Assembly (NCBI RefSeq): GCF_947179165.1 | Contig: NC_077237.1 | Coordinates: 64,773,523-64,837,522, forward strand | Length of the DNA: 64,000 nucleotides | Source: Solanum dulcamara | Lineage: Eukaryota; Streptophyta; Magnoliopsida; Solanales; Solanaceae | Reading direction: 5' to 3' | Shown here: in pieces, positions 22,200-33,739 of the stretch | Position numbering within the stretch: position 1 is the first letter of the stretch | Layout of the letters: each line of letters opens with the position of its first letter | Position numbers and translations under genes: made by a program | The notes under the pieces: model-generated | Databases searched by the model: none | What the model saw: only the letters and a program-made list of their open reading frames with translations | Told to the model about the DNA's origin: nothing

Positions 22200-23720
22200 A
22201 GAATTCTACTCTTCCATACTAGGACTAGATCATTAGGAAACTAAAACTTGAACACATGGGTCCTACAACATATAGAGGAATAACATGTATGAAGACAATC
22301 CATATCAAGAATAACATCAAAATCGGTCATATCAAGCTTTACAAGATCAACTGAGGTGATTTTATCAAAAACTGAAATTAGACAATTTCTATAGACCCTT
22401 TTAGCCGCAAAAGAATCACCAAGAGGAGTATAAACAAAAAAAGCTCCAGTATGATCTCGGGATTAGCAATAAATATCATAGCAAGATAAGGAGTAACAAA
22501 TGATAATGTATCACCCAGATCTAACAATAAATAAACATCAAAGTCAAATACTTTCAACATACCTGTGACCACATCCGGATATTCCTTCACTACTTACCTA
22601 GCTAGGAGGGAATAGAACTTATTTTGACGTGGGACGCCACCTTGTAGAGCTCATCTACCTTGAGCAGTTTGACCTTTAGGATGTCCTTTTCTCCCCTTGT
22701 TAGGGAATTCAGAGACTTTGTGCCCCATCTTACTACATCTAAAGTATGCACCCATTCTAACCTAATATTTACCCCCATAGTTTCTTCCACACTCGATAAA
22801 CTTAGGAATAGTAGATACTTTAGCATTACCACTTTGGACCTTAGGGTTGGAAGCCCTATACTTATCAAATCTTTGATCCAGAGCTTGTGAAGAGCCATGG
22901 CATTGAATCTTTTGTCCTTGTTGAAACGTCCATTACCACAACCCAATTTTGATTGAGAAAACCCACCTTGATATCGAGCCGTCTTGGACTCCCTTATTTT
23001 CCTCTCCTTAATATTCTTCCCCTCAATTTGTTCGGCATAAGTCATGAGCCTAGAAATATCCATCGCCTTGATCAGCATAGAGATTCTGCATTCTTACATC
23101 GTCAAACCAAACACACCTAAAATAAACTTACTTATGTGGGCACAAGGGTCAGCCACCAAAGAAAGAGCATATTTGGACAAGTTTTTGAACTTGTGGCATA
23201 TTCTCTCACACTCATATTGCATTGATTGAGGTTGATAAACTCCAACACCTTCTCCTCATTTAACTCAAGTTGGAAGAAGTGGTTGAGAAATGCAAATTTG
23301 TAATTCTCCCAACCTATGGGACCCTCTTCAACCTTTTTGGTCTTCTATTGTTTGTAACATAATTGAGCAACACCTTTGACTTGGTAAGCCATAAATTCCG
23401 CCTTCTCCTCTAAAGAAACTCTCATAATATCAACAATTTTGTACAATTCATCCACAAAGTCTTCAGGATCCTTATCAACCTTGGATCCATGAAACTCGGG
23501 AGCGTTCATCCTTGTGAAGTTATAACCCTTGATGCCATAATAGGCATATTTGGAGGACCATCCACCCCTTAGTGTACTTGAGTAGTCACGTCTTGGGCTA
23601 GCATCTGAAAAGTGGCTCGGAACTCCACATTAGTCACTTGTTCATTTAAAGGATCATTCGGAGCTTGTTTCTTCTCTTCATTATTATTATCATTTTCTAT
23701 ATGTAGATCGACTATCTACG
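22200..23720 (-). pseudogene. gypsy gag and aspartic protease, minus strand
   Basis: Gag begins near 23720 (DERSRV... and PEDFVDELYKIVDIM-like segments, then KVEEGPIGWENYKFAFLNHF). It continues through MDISRLMTYAEQIEGKNIKE (about 23000-23045) to a zinc-knuckle area around 22700-22760 in which the cysteines are partly lost. The protease starts at about 22590 (YPDVVTGMLKVFDFDVYLLL) with DLGDTLSFVTPY, where the catalytic D-x-G-A triad has become D-L-G-D. Frames change at least twice. These would be the structural protein and the processing enzyme of the minus-strand gypsy element. Confidence 0.7.
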
Positions 23721-23729
23721 CCAATATAG

Positions 23730-24926
23730 CAAACATACAGTGGCAAAATTTTAAGGGACTAGAGGTTGGTACTAGGGGTTAGTTCTAGCCCGCACCTCAA
23801 AGTCCACTCGGTGCTAAGTCAACATCCCAAGAAATACATATCATATCATAATCATAAATCGTACTTGTCATAATAATAAACTTTTCATAATCATTCTTCA
23901 GAAACTTGCTCATAGAAATAGCTCATTATTATGTGATTCATATAATGTGGGTGAAGGCCTTCCATCATAACAAATCATTTTTATAAAACATCATTAGGAT
24001 CTTAACTCACCTTCTGCTATAAGGATCTTAAGTCACCCTTTCATTAACTTTCTTAAAACATTGTTAAAACATTATTTGATACTTTTCATGATCATATATA
24101 AAACTTTAAAATCATTCATAAAGCATTCATTGAAATCATTTGACATTCAAGATTATAACACATAAATCATAATTGAAACTAGCATATATCATGAATCATT
24201 GAAATTCAACTTAAAATCACTCAATATGATGTGAATTATGTATATGCAGGCTAATAGCATTGAAATATATTATAATTAAGAAGACCCAATGTAAATCATG
24301 AAATTAGGTTTTTTGATTGAAAAAATCATATGGAAATTAGAGAACAAACTATGGGATTCATGGGTGAAAGGTTCCCATGATGGAATTCCCATATACCTTG
24401 ACATTTTAGAGCCCTAGACTGAAGTGAATTGAAGCTTGACCTTGAAGAAATCCTTTGAAATTGCTTGGGGAAGAGGAAGACTCTTATGAGAAAACCTAGG
24501 AGAGAAGATTTTGCCATTGTAGGTATTATAGTGAGAATGAGAGAGTTAAGGGGACTTAGGGTAGTTAATAGGTAAGAATCTAGTTCCAAAACCCTTCCAC
24601 AATCATTAATTAAATATAAGTAAATGACCAAAATAACACTCATTAAAAATTAGAACTGGACACCTGTACGGGACCTCACCACGGACCATGATGGGCAATA
24701 CTATCCATGGTCATCAATGTGGTGAGGGACTTAATCTCTGAAAATGATCATGAAAGGAGGTGTCCACCATGATACATACCATGGTCCATTATAGGTACTA
24801 TAGCTCATGATGGACGTCCCTGGTGGTAGACTTAACTTATGGACAAGATCCTTTGAAAGGGCTTCCCACCACAAGACCTTTGATCCTCATTTTATAACTT
24901 TTTCCAATCTTCTAGGATCTTATAAC
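23730..24926 (-). repeat. 5' part of a minus-strand gypsy LTR
   Basis: It aligns in the same orientation with 8620-9330. Examples are CATCATTAGG.TCTTAA-like phrases, AATAGCTCATTAT and GAAGAAATCCTTTGAAA. Its outer end near 24926 (GTTATAAGATCC on the minus strand) resembles the LTR start at 39719. The LTR 3' end, expected next to gag at 23730, is missing. Confidence 0.6.
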
Positions 24927-24959
24927 TACCCTTCACTTGCTAGCAAAGGTAAAGAGGTT

Positions 24960-26021
24960 TAAGACCCTAAAAGTTGAAAAAGTCAAAATGTTGATATTAA
25001 AAAGGAAAACTAGGAAAATCAAGACTAAAACTAGCTAATTGAACTCATCCACTCGCCGAGTGGATTGGGTGACTCACCTAAGGTCCTAAGTGCTCGTTAA
25101 AATCTTTTGAAAATATGCTCAGAAGGAAGGAAGATTTCCCCCTTTAAGTAAGGGGGGTCTTGGCCACTTTCCAAGGTGGATAGGCGAGGTAGGGTATCTC
25201 ACCAAAAGAGACTAAATTTTTTGCTCAGAAGCAAGAAAGATTGCCCCCTTTAAGTTTGCCTTAATTGCCTAGCTAGTGGATCCACAAATAGCTCAATGTT
25301 TATGATATTACTCACAGAGTCTATCTTGGCATGTAGCCTCAAACTTTTCGGTGTTAGAGTAACACCGGATTCCATGTTATAGCTTGTGTGGTCTTAAATG
25401 TCAGTTGAAGGCTATATCCCACTAATGAAATGTGATTTCTTCTTATAAAACCATATGATGATTTCAAATGATGCATTGACCACATGTTATGACTTATGAT
25501 TTTTAGTCTCATACTTTCAAATGATTATTGGTTTTACATCATATGTTTTATGCTCATGATGCTATCATGTTAGCATTATGCATATTTCTCACATACTTAG
25601 TACATTTCATGTACTAACATACATTTTCCTACATTGTATCATAATGCAGAGTCCGACAATCACCCGCATCCCATTCATGGCTAGAGCTAGAATTCCTATT
25701 TCATTATTGGTGAGTCCTCATGTTTAGAGGATGCAACACTTATGCTTTTTGTTATATTCCTATTGTACTTCTTATCCTTTATATTTGGTGATATAGTAAC
25801 TTGCCTAAGCCCCATCTAACAAAAGTATAGGCATGTTTAGACTGTCATGATATTACGCTCCCCTTATTATAAGATATCACTTTAAGACTTACCTTCCATA
25901 TTATAATTTTATCGATATCTTTACTTACCCTATACATGTGATATATGCAAAGAGGCTTGGTTGGAGTCTCTCAAAATTTTGATCATCGTATCACGCCCAG
26001 GTCCTAGCCTGGGTCGTGATA
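24960..26021 (+). repeat. 5' LTR of the plus-strand gypsy
   Basis: Its start (CCCTAAAAGTTGAAAAAGTC at about 24971) matches the 3' LTR start at 29829 (CCCCAAAAGTTGAGAAGTC). It holds GGTGAGTCCTCATGTTT at about 25711 and ends GGGTCGTGATA at 26021. At about 1.06 kb it is shorter than related LTRs here and probably has internal deletions. Confidence 0.6.
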
Positions 26022-26089
26022 GGAGGTTCAGTGGTAGGATCAGACTACTACTTTAGGTCACCCAGTTCACCAAGGTACTTCAACTTGTT

Positions 26090-27450
26090 TTGTCAGTCAA
26101 TGTCAGAACATGTTTTATGCTTTTTATACTGAATAGGATTTGGAGGATTCCCTTGATGTGGCTTCTAGTATGTTACGAGTATTTTAGTTTGATGTTTATG
26201 ATTTGTTATATCTTGGAGAAAATATTTCTTTCATGACTCTTTATGTTTCTATGAAGTCTGATGTCAGTCCCAAGGTCTGGTTATAACTTTTCTCAGTATA
26301 TACTCATATAGATGATTTGGTCTTAGCTAAGCAGGTTTACAAAAATTGTTCGTTCTTAGTTTTCATAAAATCACCTTAGTGGATCTTGTAAAGTTATATA
26401 TGACTAACTTTGATGTTACTCTTGGTATGGATTGGCTTCATCCATAGTATACCTCTATTGAATGTAGAACCTGAGTGGTTAAGTTTCAATTCCCTAATGA
26501 ACCTGTCATAGAGTGGAAAAGTAGTAATTTTGTATTTAAGGGTCAATTTATCTCATACATTAACTCTCAAAAAATGATTTCTAAAGGTTGCATTTATCAT
26601 CTAGTATGAGTTAGGGATACGAATTTCCAAACCTTTAAACTTGAGTCAGTTTCTATTGTATATGAGTTTTCTAAAGTGTTTCACGATGATCTTCTTGATA
26701 TTCCTCCCAAAATCAAAATGAAATTTGGTATTGATCTTCTCACAAATACCCATCTTATCTCTATTCCTCCTTATAGAATGGCCCCAATAGAACTTAAGGA
26801 ATTGAAGGATTATTTAATGTATCTTTTAGATAAGGGTTTTATTAAGCCGAGTGTGTCTCTATAAGGTGCTCTAGTTCTCTTTGTTCGCAAGAAGGATGGT
26901 TCTCTCCACATATGCATTGATTATCGACTATTGAATAAGGTGAAAATCAAGAATAAGTATCATATCCCAAGGATTGATGACTTATTCGATCATCTTTAGG
27001 ATGCTAGTTGATTTTCAAAGATTGATCTTTGACTGGGCATTATCTTAGAGAGAGAGAATATGACATTTTAAAGATAGCTTTAAAAATTCGTAATAGTCAC
27101 TATGAATTTTTTGTTATGTCTTTTGGACTAACAAATGCTGCTATAACTTTTAAGGATTTGATGAACAGGTTGTTCAAGAAATATATGGATATGTTCGTAA
27201 TTGTGTTTCTTGATGAAATTTTGATCTATTATTAGAGTGAGGATTTGCATGCTAATCATTTGAGGATTGTCTCGCAAGTTCTCAAGGATCGTCAATTGTT
27301 TGCTAAGTTTAGCAAGTCTGAGTGTCTGTTGAGGTTAGTTGCATTCCTTGGCCATATTATTTTCGGTGATGGTATTAGAGTTGATCCTAAGAAGATTGAG
27401 GTGGTTAATAATTGGCCTAGACCTCTTTCTCCCTAAGATATTTGGAGTTT
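26090..27450 (+). pseudogene. gypsy protease and reverse transcriptase, plus strand
   Basis: A protease remnant at about 26150-26260 (DVASSMLRVF, FDVYDLLYLGENISFMTLY) has lost the catalytic Asp-Ser/Thr-Gly. RT then follows: PPKIKMKFGIDLLTNTHLIS and PYRMAPIELKELKDYLMYLL (26703-26830), then [20 protein letters not shown] (26882-26942). A block resembling FxFFVMSFGLTNA lies at 27100-27135. The catalytic box reads VFLDEILIY (27203-27229), so the usual second Asp of LDD is Glu. Thumb and connection follow (QVLKDRQLFAKFSKSECLLR; FLGHIIFGDGIRVDPKKIEV). Several stops and frame changes separate the blocks. Confidence 0.75.
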
Positions 27451-27479
27451 CTTTGATTTAGCCTGTTAATATAGATGAT

Positions 27480-27990
27480 TTATGGAAGGATTTTCTATTA
27501 TTGCTTTGTCTTTGACCGCTTTGACTCAAAAGAAGGTGATATTCCAATAGTCCAAAGCATGTAAGAAGAGTTTCCAAGAGTTGAAAGATCAACTTACTTC
27601 TTTCCCAATTTTGACTTTGCAAAAAGAATTTGATCGCTTTGTTATGTATTGTGATACCTCAAGGATTGTTCTTGATTGTATTTTGATGCAAAATGATAAG
27701 GTGATAGCCTATTCTTCTAGAAAACTTAAGGTTCATGAGAAGAATTACCTGACTCATGATTTGGAGTTAGCGATGGTGGTGTTTACTATGAAGATTTGGA
27801 GACACTATCTATATGTTATTCATGTGGATGTGTCCATCAATCATAAGAGTTTGCAATATGTCTTAAAGTAAAAGTATTTGAATCATCGCTAAAGAAAGTG
27901 GCTTGAAATGTTTAAAGACTATAAAATAAGTGTTCTTTACCATCCGAGGATGGTGGTGTTATTGTATAAAATGGCTAAGTATCGTCTCTT
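27480..27990 (+). pseudogene. gypsy RNase H, plus strand
   Basis: A single open segment (27581-27871) reads [20 protein letters not shown], then [20 protein letters not shown] and [20 protein letters not shown] followed by [18 protein letters not shown]. This is the gypsy RNase H with the first catalytic Asp (YCDTS) and the Glu region (HDLELAMV). HKSLQYVLK follows, where NHKS replaces the usual TDHKS, so a catalytic Asp is Asn. The enzyme would degrade the RNA strand during cDNA synthesis. Confidence 0.75.
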
Positions 27991-28039
27991 GTGTCAGATA
28001 TGAAGGCAAAAAAAGATAGTGATTTAACTTTGGTTGAAT

Positions 28040-29520
28040 TGAAATAAGTATTTTTTTGAAAAATCCATTGAGCTTTTCTCCCAAGGAGGAGATGGTGTGC
28101 TTTATTATGAAGCTCACTTATGTGTTCCCAATGTTGATGGTTTGAGGGAATAATATTTTAAAAGTCTCATAATTCTCGATATTTTATTCACTCAGGATCC
28201 ACTAAGATTTATCGTTATTTGAGTGAAGTTTATTGGTGGAATGGAATGAAGAAGGATATTGTGAAATTTATTTCTAAGTGTACGAATTGCCAATAAGTGA
28301 AAGTTTACAACAACAACAACAACCCAGTAAAATCCCACATCGTGGGGTCTGGGGAGGGTAAAGTGTACGCAGACCTGATTCCTACCAATGTAGGACGGCT
28401 GTTTCCGAAAGACCCTCGGCTCAATAGAAGCATAGGATAATAAGTGAAAGTTTAACATCTAAAATTGGGAGGTTTGGCTCAAGATATTGATATTCCTACT
28501 TGGAAGTGGGAAGACTTGAATATGGACTTCATTACGCATTTACCTCATAAGCGTCATCAACATAATTCTATTTGGATTGTTGTAGATGGAATGACTAAGT
28601 CTACACATTTTCTTCCCATTAAGACTTCTTATTCATCCAAGGATTATGGTAGACTTTACATTTGAGAGTTGGTTAAGTTTCATGATGCTCCATTGTCTAT
28701 CATTTGGGATCGAGGTACTTAATTTACTTCTCTGTTTTGTAGATTGTTTTAGAAGGGTCTTAGTACTCAAGTTAAGCTTAGTATATCTTTTCATCCTAAG
28801 ATCGATAGTCAAGCCAATGGACTATTCAGACTTTCAAAGATATGTTGAGAGCTTATGTTATCGACTTCAAAGGTAATTGGGATAACCATTTTCCGCTAAT
28901 TGAGTTTGCCTATAATAACAGCTATCATTCGATTATTCAAATACCTCTATTCGAAGCTCTCTATAGTAGGAGGTGTAGATTTCCTATTGGGTAGTTTAAG
29001 GTTGGTGGAGTCACTTTGATAGGGCACGAATTTGTTTATAAGGTCAATGAAAAGGTTAGACTCATTAGAGAAACGTTGAAGACTACCCAAAGCTGACAAA
29101 AATCATATTCGAATGTGATAAGAAGAGTGCTTGAGTTTGAAGTTAATGAATGGATTTACTTGAAAATATCACCTATGAATGGTGTGATACATTTTACTAA
29201 GAAAGAAAATCTTGGTCCCTGTTATGTAGGCCTATATCATATTTTGAGATATTTTGGTAAGGTGTATGATAAGATGGATTTTCCTTCAAAATTGCAATCG
29301 GTTCATCCGATGTTACATGTTTCCATGTTGAAAAGGTATTGGTGATCCTACTTCAATTGTGTCATCAGAAAGTGTTGGTGTGAAATAAAGTCTCTCCTAT
29401 GAAGAAGTTCATGTTGAGATTCTTGATCGTCAAGTCCAGAAGTTAAGAAATAAAAAAAATTCTTCCATTAAAATTCTTTGAAGGAAGCAATTAGTTGAGG
29501 GTGCTACTTGGAAAGCCGAA
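28040..29520 (+). pseudogene. gypsy integrase, plus strand, interrupted by a SINE
   Basis: The zinc-binding part ends SKCTNCQ at about 28290. The SINE (28308-28438) follows with its 16-bp duplications, then integrase resumes: GGLAQDIDIPTWKWEDLNMD (28468-28527), FITHLPHKRHQHNSIWIVVD, GMTKSTHFLPIKTSYSSKDY, and a second catalytic area HDAPLSIIWDRGT. After a frameshift, fragments around [12 protein letters not shown] and [18 protein letters not shown] text follow, then the C-terminal domain EFEVNEWIYLKISPMNGVIH with LGPCYVGLYHIL and VHPMLHVSMLKRYW (29115-29343). No chromodomain is recognisable. It inserts cDNA into the genome in live relatives; this copy is broken by stops, frameshifts and the SINE. 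Confidence 0.75.
28308..28438 (-). mobile_element. Au-type SINE with 16-bp target-site duplication
   Basis: On the minus strand the 131-bp body contains GAGCCGAGGGTCTTTCGGAA, GTCTGCGTACACTTTACCCT, CCCCAGACCCCAC and TGTGGGATTTTACTGGGTTG, and it ends in a (TTG)n tail. This arrangement is characteristic of the Au SINE family, widespread in angiosperms and abundant in Solanaceae. Perfect 16-bp duplications AATAAGTGAAAGTTTA flank it at 28292-28307 and 28439-28454. The 5' part with the tRNA-like pol III promoter is missing, so it is a 5'-truncated copy. Confidence 0.9.
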
Positions 29521-29821
29521 GCTGATATGATGTCCTGTTATCCTCATCTCTTTTCCTACACTTCAATTTAGCTTAAGGTATTAGTTTATCATCTTTACTC
29601 TTTCTGATTCATGCATCTCAGTTATTCTCAAGTTTCCATATGTATGCATGCTCATGAAATTGGTTTTTTAAAGTCATGTGTTAGCTTGGTGTTGATTACT
29701 CTTTAATTGTATGCATCATAATATCTTTTGCATCCAGTTTGGGTTGTTAGATCTCTTTCCCTATTCTATTCAAGCTAACCTGAGAACTATTCGAGGACGA
29801 ATGTTTCCATGGAGGAAATAT

Positions 29822-30150
29822 TGTAATACCCCAAAAGTTGAGAAGTCAAAATGGAAAGGGAAGTTGCGTAAAAGTATTACTGCAAGATTTAACAAAGCCA
29901 TGTATGGATACGGTCCGTAGGGGGGATATCGTAGAAGGGTCTATGAAAAAGGAAAATCTTAATTTAATGTCTACTAAAATACGGTATATTTAAGGTCATA
30001 CGGACCATAGACCAGATCGTAGAAGAACTTCAGAGGCTTAGACCAAAGCCCTCAAGACAAACATGTTCTACGGATAGTGGCGGGTTCTGCTCTTGGGTGC
30101 ATTTATGCATTCAATAATCAAAATAACCCATGTTTATAGTAGAGTTTGAG
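29822..30150 (+). repeat. Start of the 3' LTR of the plus-strand gypsy (truncated)
   Basis: It begins TGTAATACCCCAAAAGTTGA directly after TTCGAGGACGAATGTTTCCA plus GGAGGAAATA, a typical gypsy 3' junction. Sequence with CGGTCCGTAGG and GGTCATACGGACC-like self-complementary words follows. Transition into the Athila-like LTR is somewhere near 30150; the exact boundary cannot be set by eye. Confidence 0.55.
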
Positions 30151-31470
30151 AGCAAATTTCTATAGTTTCAAATATTTTTTAGAATATATGCGTGTGATTT
30201 TATCTAACCAACATGATTAGACACTTTCAGGTCTTAATGAGTACGAATGGACCAGTAAAACATATTCGGAGTGAAAGTGGAGCTTGAATATGAAGTTGGG
30301 AAAAAAAGTGAAGAAAATATACTGTATAGGGGTGTGTCCGCATCATGCTTTTGGCTTCGGGGATTTAATAGTGAGACTTGGAATTTATTTTGATCAACAA
30401 GAGAATATGTGTCAGGTCTTGACGCGGACGTCATTGAGGATAGAAGGAATTTTTCTTGATGAAGGAAATACAAAATTACACTAGGCAGAAATAGCTCAAC
30501 ATCGTGGACTTCAATATAGTGATGGAAACTTCATGGTTTTAGAGGCTATAAATAGAATACATATATTTTTTATTAAACCATTCAGTTTTTATTTCAAGTT
30601 TTGACAAAGGAAGAGGAGAAGAGAACTTTCCTAGGGTTTTATTTCTTCTTCTTTTTCATTTGTAAGTAAGTTTTTATGCCATTAATTATGTCTTGGGTTA
30701 TGTTCAACATTATGAGTGTCTAAAATCCCTTGTTCTAGGGTTGTAGCCACAAGATAAAGGTTTTAATATAATTTTCTTTGGTTAAAAATGGTGTATTCCA
30801 TATAATTACACTTATATTCTCATTTATACTATTTTAATGCATGATCAATATTAGAATAAATTAATTGTCCCCTGAACTCGATAGACGAAAAGGAGATAGA
30901 ATACTAGAATATAAGGAGTTTGTTTGTTCTACAATTGCATAGTATGATTCGTGCATAGAATACCTGTGAAACATACATATACACCATGCTTGGTTACTAG
31001 ACAAGATGATAGGATGTGTTGGTTCATGCCTATCCGCGCTTAACGATGTAGTTAGGTTGTCAACCTAGGTAGACAATTAGAGGTCGAGATCTCTTGTCAG
31101 AATTGAAGGCATCTCAATTACTACCATAATTATAAAATCAACCCTGTAAATCAGTAATTGAGAGACCCATTAGATGCCAAAGTAAAGTATATTAGGCCTT
31201 AAATTTACAAATGCTACAACCCTGCAATTCTTTATCAATTTGATCACAACTTACCAAAATTTCTAAGTTATTTCTTAATAGTGTTTTTTTTATAATTTAG
31301 TTGTAGTTATAATTGAAATCAACTCTTTGCAACACACACAAATAATTTAGTTCATTGAAAAGCTTACACAAGCCTAATCAAAGTCCTTTGGTTTCATCAA
31401 TCTAGTTTTGAAAAGAGCCACAAAATTACTTCTGAGACCACATACACTTGTGTGTGCTTTGGTGGCAACA
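30150..31470 (+). repeat. 5' LTR of an Athila-like element (left boundary uncertain)
   Basis: It ends GGTGGCAACA at 31470, six bases before a tRNA-Asp primer site. A TATA box (GCTATAAATAG) lies at about 30546-30556, and a CTTTCCTAGGGTTTTATTTC segment lies downstream. The terminal 170 bp match the PTPD-element LTR at 20468-21228. The left boundary is uncertain because the gypsy LTR fragment runs into it. Confidence 0.55.
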
Positions 31471-31475
31471 ATTTT

Positions 31476-31492
31476 TGGCGCCGTTGACGGGG
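31476..31492 (+). other. Primer-binding site for tRNA-Asp
   Basis: TGGCGCCGTTGACGGGG differs at one base from the complement of the plant tRNA-Asp 3' end (TGGCGCCGTTGCCGGGG). tRNA-Asp priming is known for Athila-group elements and agrees with the gag that follows. Confidence 0.85.
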
Positions 31493-31739
31493 ACTTTAAA
31501 TTTGGCACTTGTTTGTTTCCAAAGTTTCTTAGCTGGTTGTGTTAGTATTAATAACTTGATTTTAGTTGTGATATCTTACAGGTGGAGTTAGAAAAGTACA
31601 CTGGAAAGAAGTGGGAACATTGTAGAGCAGCTAGCTAAGCCTGAGCAATTTTTACATCAATAGAGGAGGAGAGGGGCTTCTTTATATTTGGTAATACATG
31701 TCAACCTGGGTGATAATAATGAAGTATCGATATAATTTC

Positions 31740-32063
31740 TTCCGAATATGGTAGCTAGAATAGTACGTGATCTGGTAATCCCACTCACAACGAATGTAAC
31801 TTCCAGCATTTAGAAATTGCCAGCTAGAGAAAGATTTGAATTGAAACAAAATATGGTGCAATTATTGCACACTAACAGGAAGTTTACTGGTTTGCCTCAT
31901 GAAGATCCCCAAGTCCACATCCAGAACTTTCAATATATTAGTGACACTCACACGCCAACTAGGGAGTCTCCTGATTATGTAAGGGTGATATTATTCCCAT
32001 TTTCTTTATTGGGGGAAGCTAGGAGGTGGTTGAAGTCAGAACCACCCAATTCTATTACTTTAT
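31740..32063 (+). pseudogene. Athila-like gag N-terminal part
   Basis: Frames in this stretch read MVARIVRDLVIPLTTNVTSS and a stop, then LPARERFELKQNMVQLLHTN and FTGLPHEDPQVHIQNFQYIS. They continue to VRVILFPFSLLGEARRWLKS and EPPNSITLL. The GLP.EDP..HI and FPFSL...AR.WL..PP.SI patterns are those of Athila-group Gag, the virus-like particle protein. It is cut at about 32063 by the end of an inverted gypsy LTR. The remaining gag found nearby (33740-35007) lies on the opposite strand, so it is not the continuation of this copy. Confidence 0.75.
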
Positions 32064-32329
32064 TGTCATGAATCGACCTGGGGCCTAGTCGTAACACAGA
32101 GATCAAAACCCTGAAGGGATCCAACCAAGCCTCTTGTACATATCATAAGCATACATAAGGTAAAGTAAAAGTGGAAACATCATAAGAGAATCTAAACCAT
32201 GAATAGTAAATGAAGAATATCATATGACAACATAGACTCGAAATATTTGTCCAACTATATGCCTCTACACATGAGTATGGGCGAGGGCTAAGACATGTCC
32301 CTAGCTCACCCTCAATATGAAACATAACA
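32064..32329 (-). repeat. 3' end of a gypsy LTR, minus strand
   Basis: It begins TGTCATGAATCGACC on the plus strand, the complement of a ...TCATGACA LTR end. It contains GGGCGAGGGCTAAGACATGT and CCCTAGCTCACC, matching the word order at 36717-36755 and 8045-8075. It abuts the truncated RT of the minus-strand Athila-like element at about 32329. Confidence 0.6.
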
Positions 32330-33170
32330 AAATTTCTTTGAAATAATAGAGCATTGCAAAGACCAAATGGCATACGATTGAATGCATATGTCCCATAAGG
32401 GCATGTGAAAGTTGTATTTTCCTTGTACTCTAGTTTAATGGTAATCTTATAGTCTGAGTATCCATCTAGGAAGAAATAGTACTCTTGGCCTGCAAATCCT
32501 TCAAGCATTTGATCAATAAATGGCATTGGGTAGTGATCTTTCCTCGTGGCATAGTTTAACTTTCTGTAATCCATGCATATACGCCATCCAATCACTGTTC
32601 TAGTGAGGATTAACTCATTTTTTTAATTAGTCACTACAGTTATTCCCCCTTTCTTAGGCACACACTGGATAGGGCTAACCCACTTACTATTTGAGATTCG
32701 GTATAATATGCCTGCATCTAGCCACTTGATTATCTTCTTTTTACAACCTCTTTCATCATAGGATTCAACCTGCATTGTGGCTATGCATTCACCTTATGTT
32801 CCTTCTTCCATGAAAATCCTATGCATACATAAAGCTGGGATGATACCATGGAGATCATCCATCTGCCATCTAATTGCTTTTTTATGCCTTTTTAACACCA
32901 TAAGTGCTTCTGTCACTTGCATATCAGGAAAAGATGAAGCAAGGATTATCGGTAAAGTATTCTTTGTACTAACAAAAGCATACCTAAAATGGGATGGAAG
33001 CGGTTTCAACTCCAAGTTAGGAGCTTCTTCTAGAGATGGCTTGGGTGAAGGGCCCAATTCTCTATTTAAGGGCTCCACATTCATTTTGCACATACTGATA
33101 TTTAGAATGTCGAGCACCCTACCAAGCTCTTTAGCTTCCATATCACCCTCAATATCTTGACCCACCAATA
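32330..33170 (-). pseudogene. Athila-like reverse transcriptase, minus strand
   Basis: Minus-strand reading gives an N-terminal extension: LELKPLPSHFRYAFV and TLPIILASSFPDMQ, then RHKKAIRWQMDDLHGIIPAL and CMHRIFMEEGT. Next come IIKWLDAGILYRISNSKWVS and PIQCVPKKGGITVV with a stop, and TVIGWRICMDYRKLNYATRK. The last parts are DHYPMPFIDQMLEGFAGQEY, FFLDGYSDYKI (first catalytic Asp region), and FTCPYGTYAFNRMPFGLCNA. It stops before the YxDD box, cut by the LTR end at 32329. The KLNxATRKDHxPxPFIDQML pattern is diagnostic of the Athila/Tat branch. Confidence 0.85.
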
Positions 33171-33209
33171 CTCTCTCTAAGGTATCCTTTGCTAAAATAC
33201 ACTGAGCTG

Positions 33210-33640
33210 CTACTTCTCATCAATGACAGTTATAGTAGACAACTCTTCATTAACTACAGGCAATTTCAGTGCTTGATATACATCAAACACCTCTACTTTG
33301 TCATGTTCCCTCATAGTCAGTCTACCTGCAACTACATCAATAAGTGCACTCCCTTTTGCTAGGAATATACGTCCCAAGATGAAAGAAACCTCAAAATCAG
33401 GTTCAAAATATAATACAACAAAATCAACAGGAAAGATGAGGGATCCTACTCGAACTAACACATCGTCAATAATACCATCAGGTCTAGCCACTAAACGGTC
33501 AACTAATTGTAACAAAATGGTAGTTGGTTTAGGTTCTCCCAAGCCTAATTTCTTAAATATAGATCTAGTCAACAAGTTTATACTTGCACCTAGATCACAT
33601 AGACTTCTTGCATTGTTGCACTTACCGGTGGTTTCCTGTA
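33210..33640 (-). pseudogene. Athila-like aspartic protease, minus strand
   Basis: Minus-strand text reads NNARSLCDLGASIN, followed by LLTRSIFKKLGLGEPKPTTI, LLQLVDRLVARPDGIIDDVL, VRVGSLIFPVDFVVLYFEPD and VSFILGRIFLAKGSALIDVV. CDLGASIN is the Athila form of the catalytic D-x-G-A motif, and ILGRIFLA is the second conserved block. The main part (33210-33575) is open for 121 codons and among the better preserved coding segments of this element. It would process the Gag-Pol precursor. Confidence 0.85.
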
Positions 33641-33739
33641 CTGTGAAACTACCTGGATCCTTCTACTTAGTTGGGAGCTTTACTTTGTTCAAAATTCTTA
33701 AACTACACTCTTCAGTGAGTGCTACTATCTCAAACTTGG

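Larger units (their letters stand above)
21229..24926 (-). mobile_element. Minus-strand Ty3/gypsy element, 3' truncated
   Basis: Read on the minus strand from 24926 downward there is an LTR part, gag with zinc-knuckle remnants, aspartic protease and RT up to the start of RNase H, where it is cut at 21229 by the end of the PTPD element LTR. Integrase and the 3' LTR are absent. Motifs resemble those of the plus-strand gypsy at 26022-29821. Confidence 0.75.
24960..30150 (+). mobile_element. Plus-strand Ty3/gypsy element
   Basis: Structure: 5' LTR (about 24960-26021), a degenerate Met-tRNA primer site (TGGTAGGATCAGA at about 26031), protease, RT, RNase H and integrase remnants, then the 3' LTR starting TGTAATACCCC at 29822. 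No gag is visible between the primer site and protease, so gag was deleted. The integrase holds an Au SINE at 28308-28438. Confidence 0.75.
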
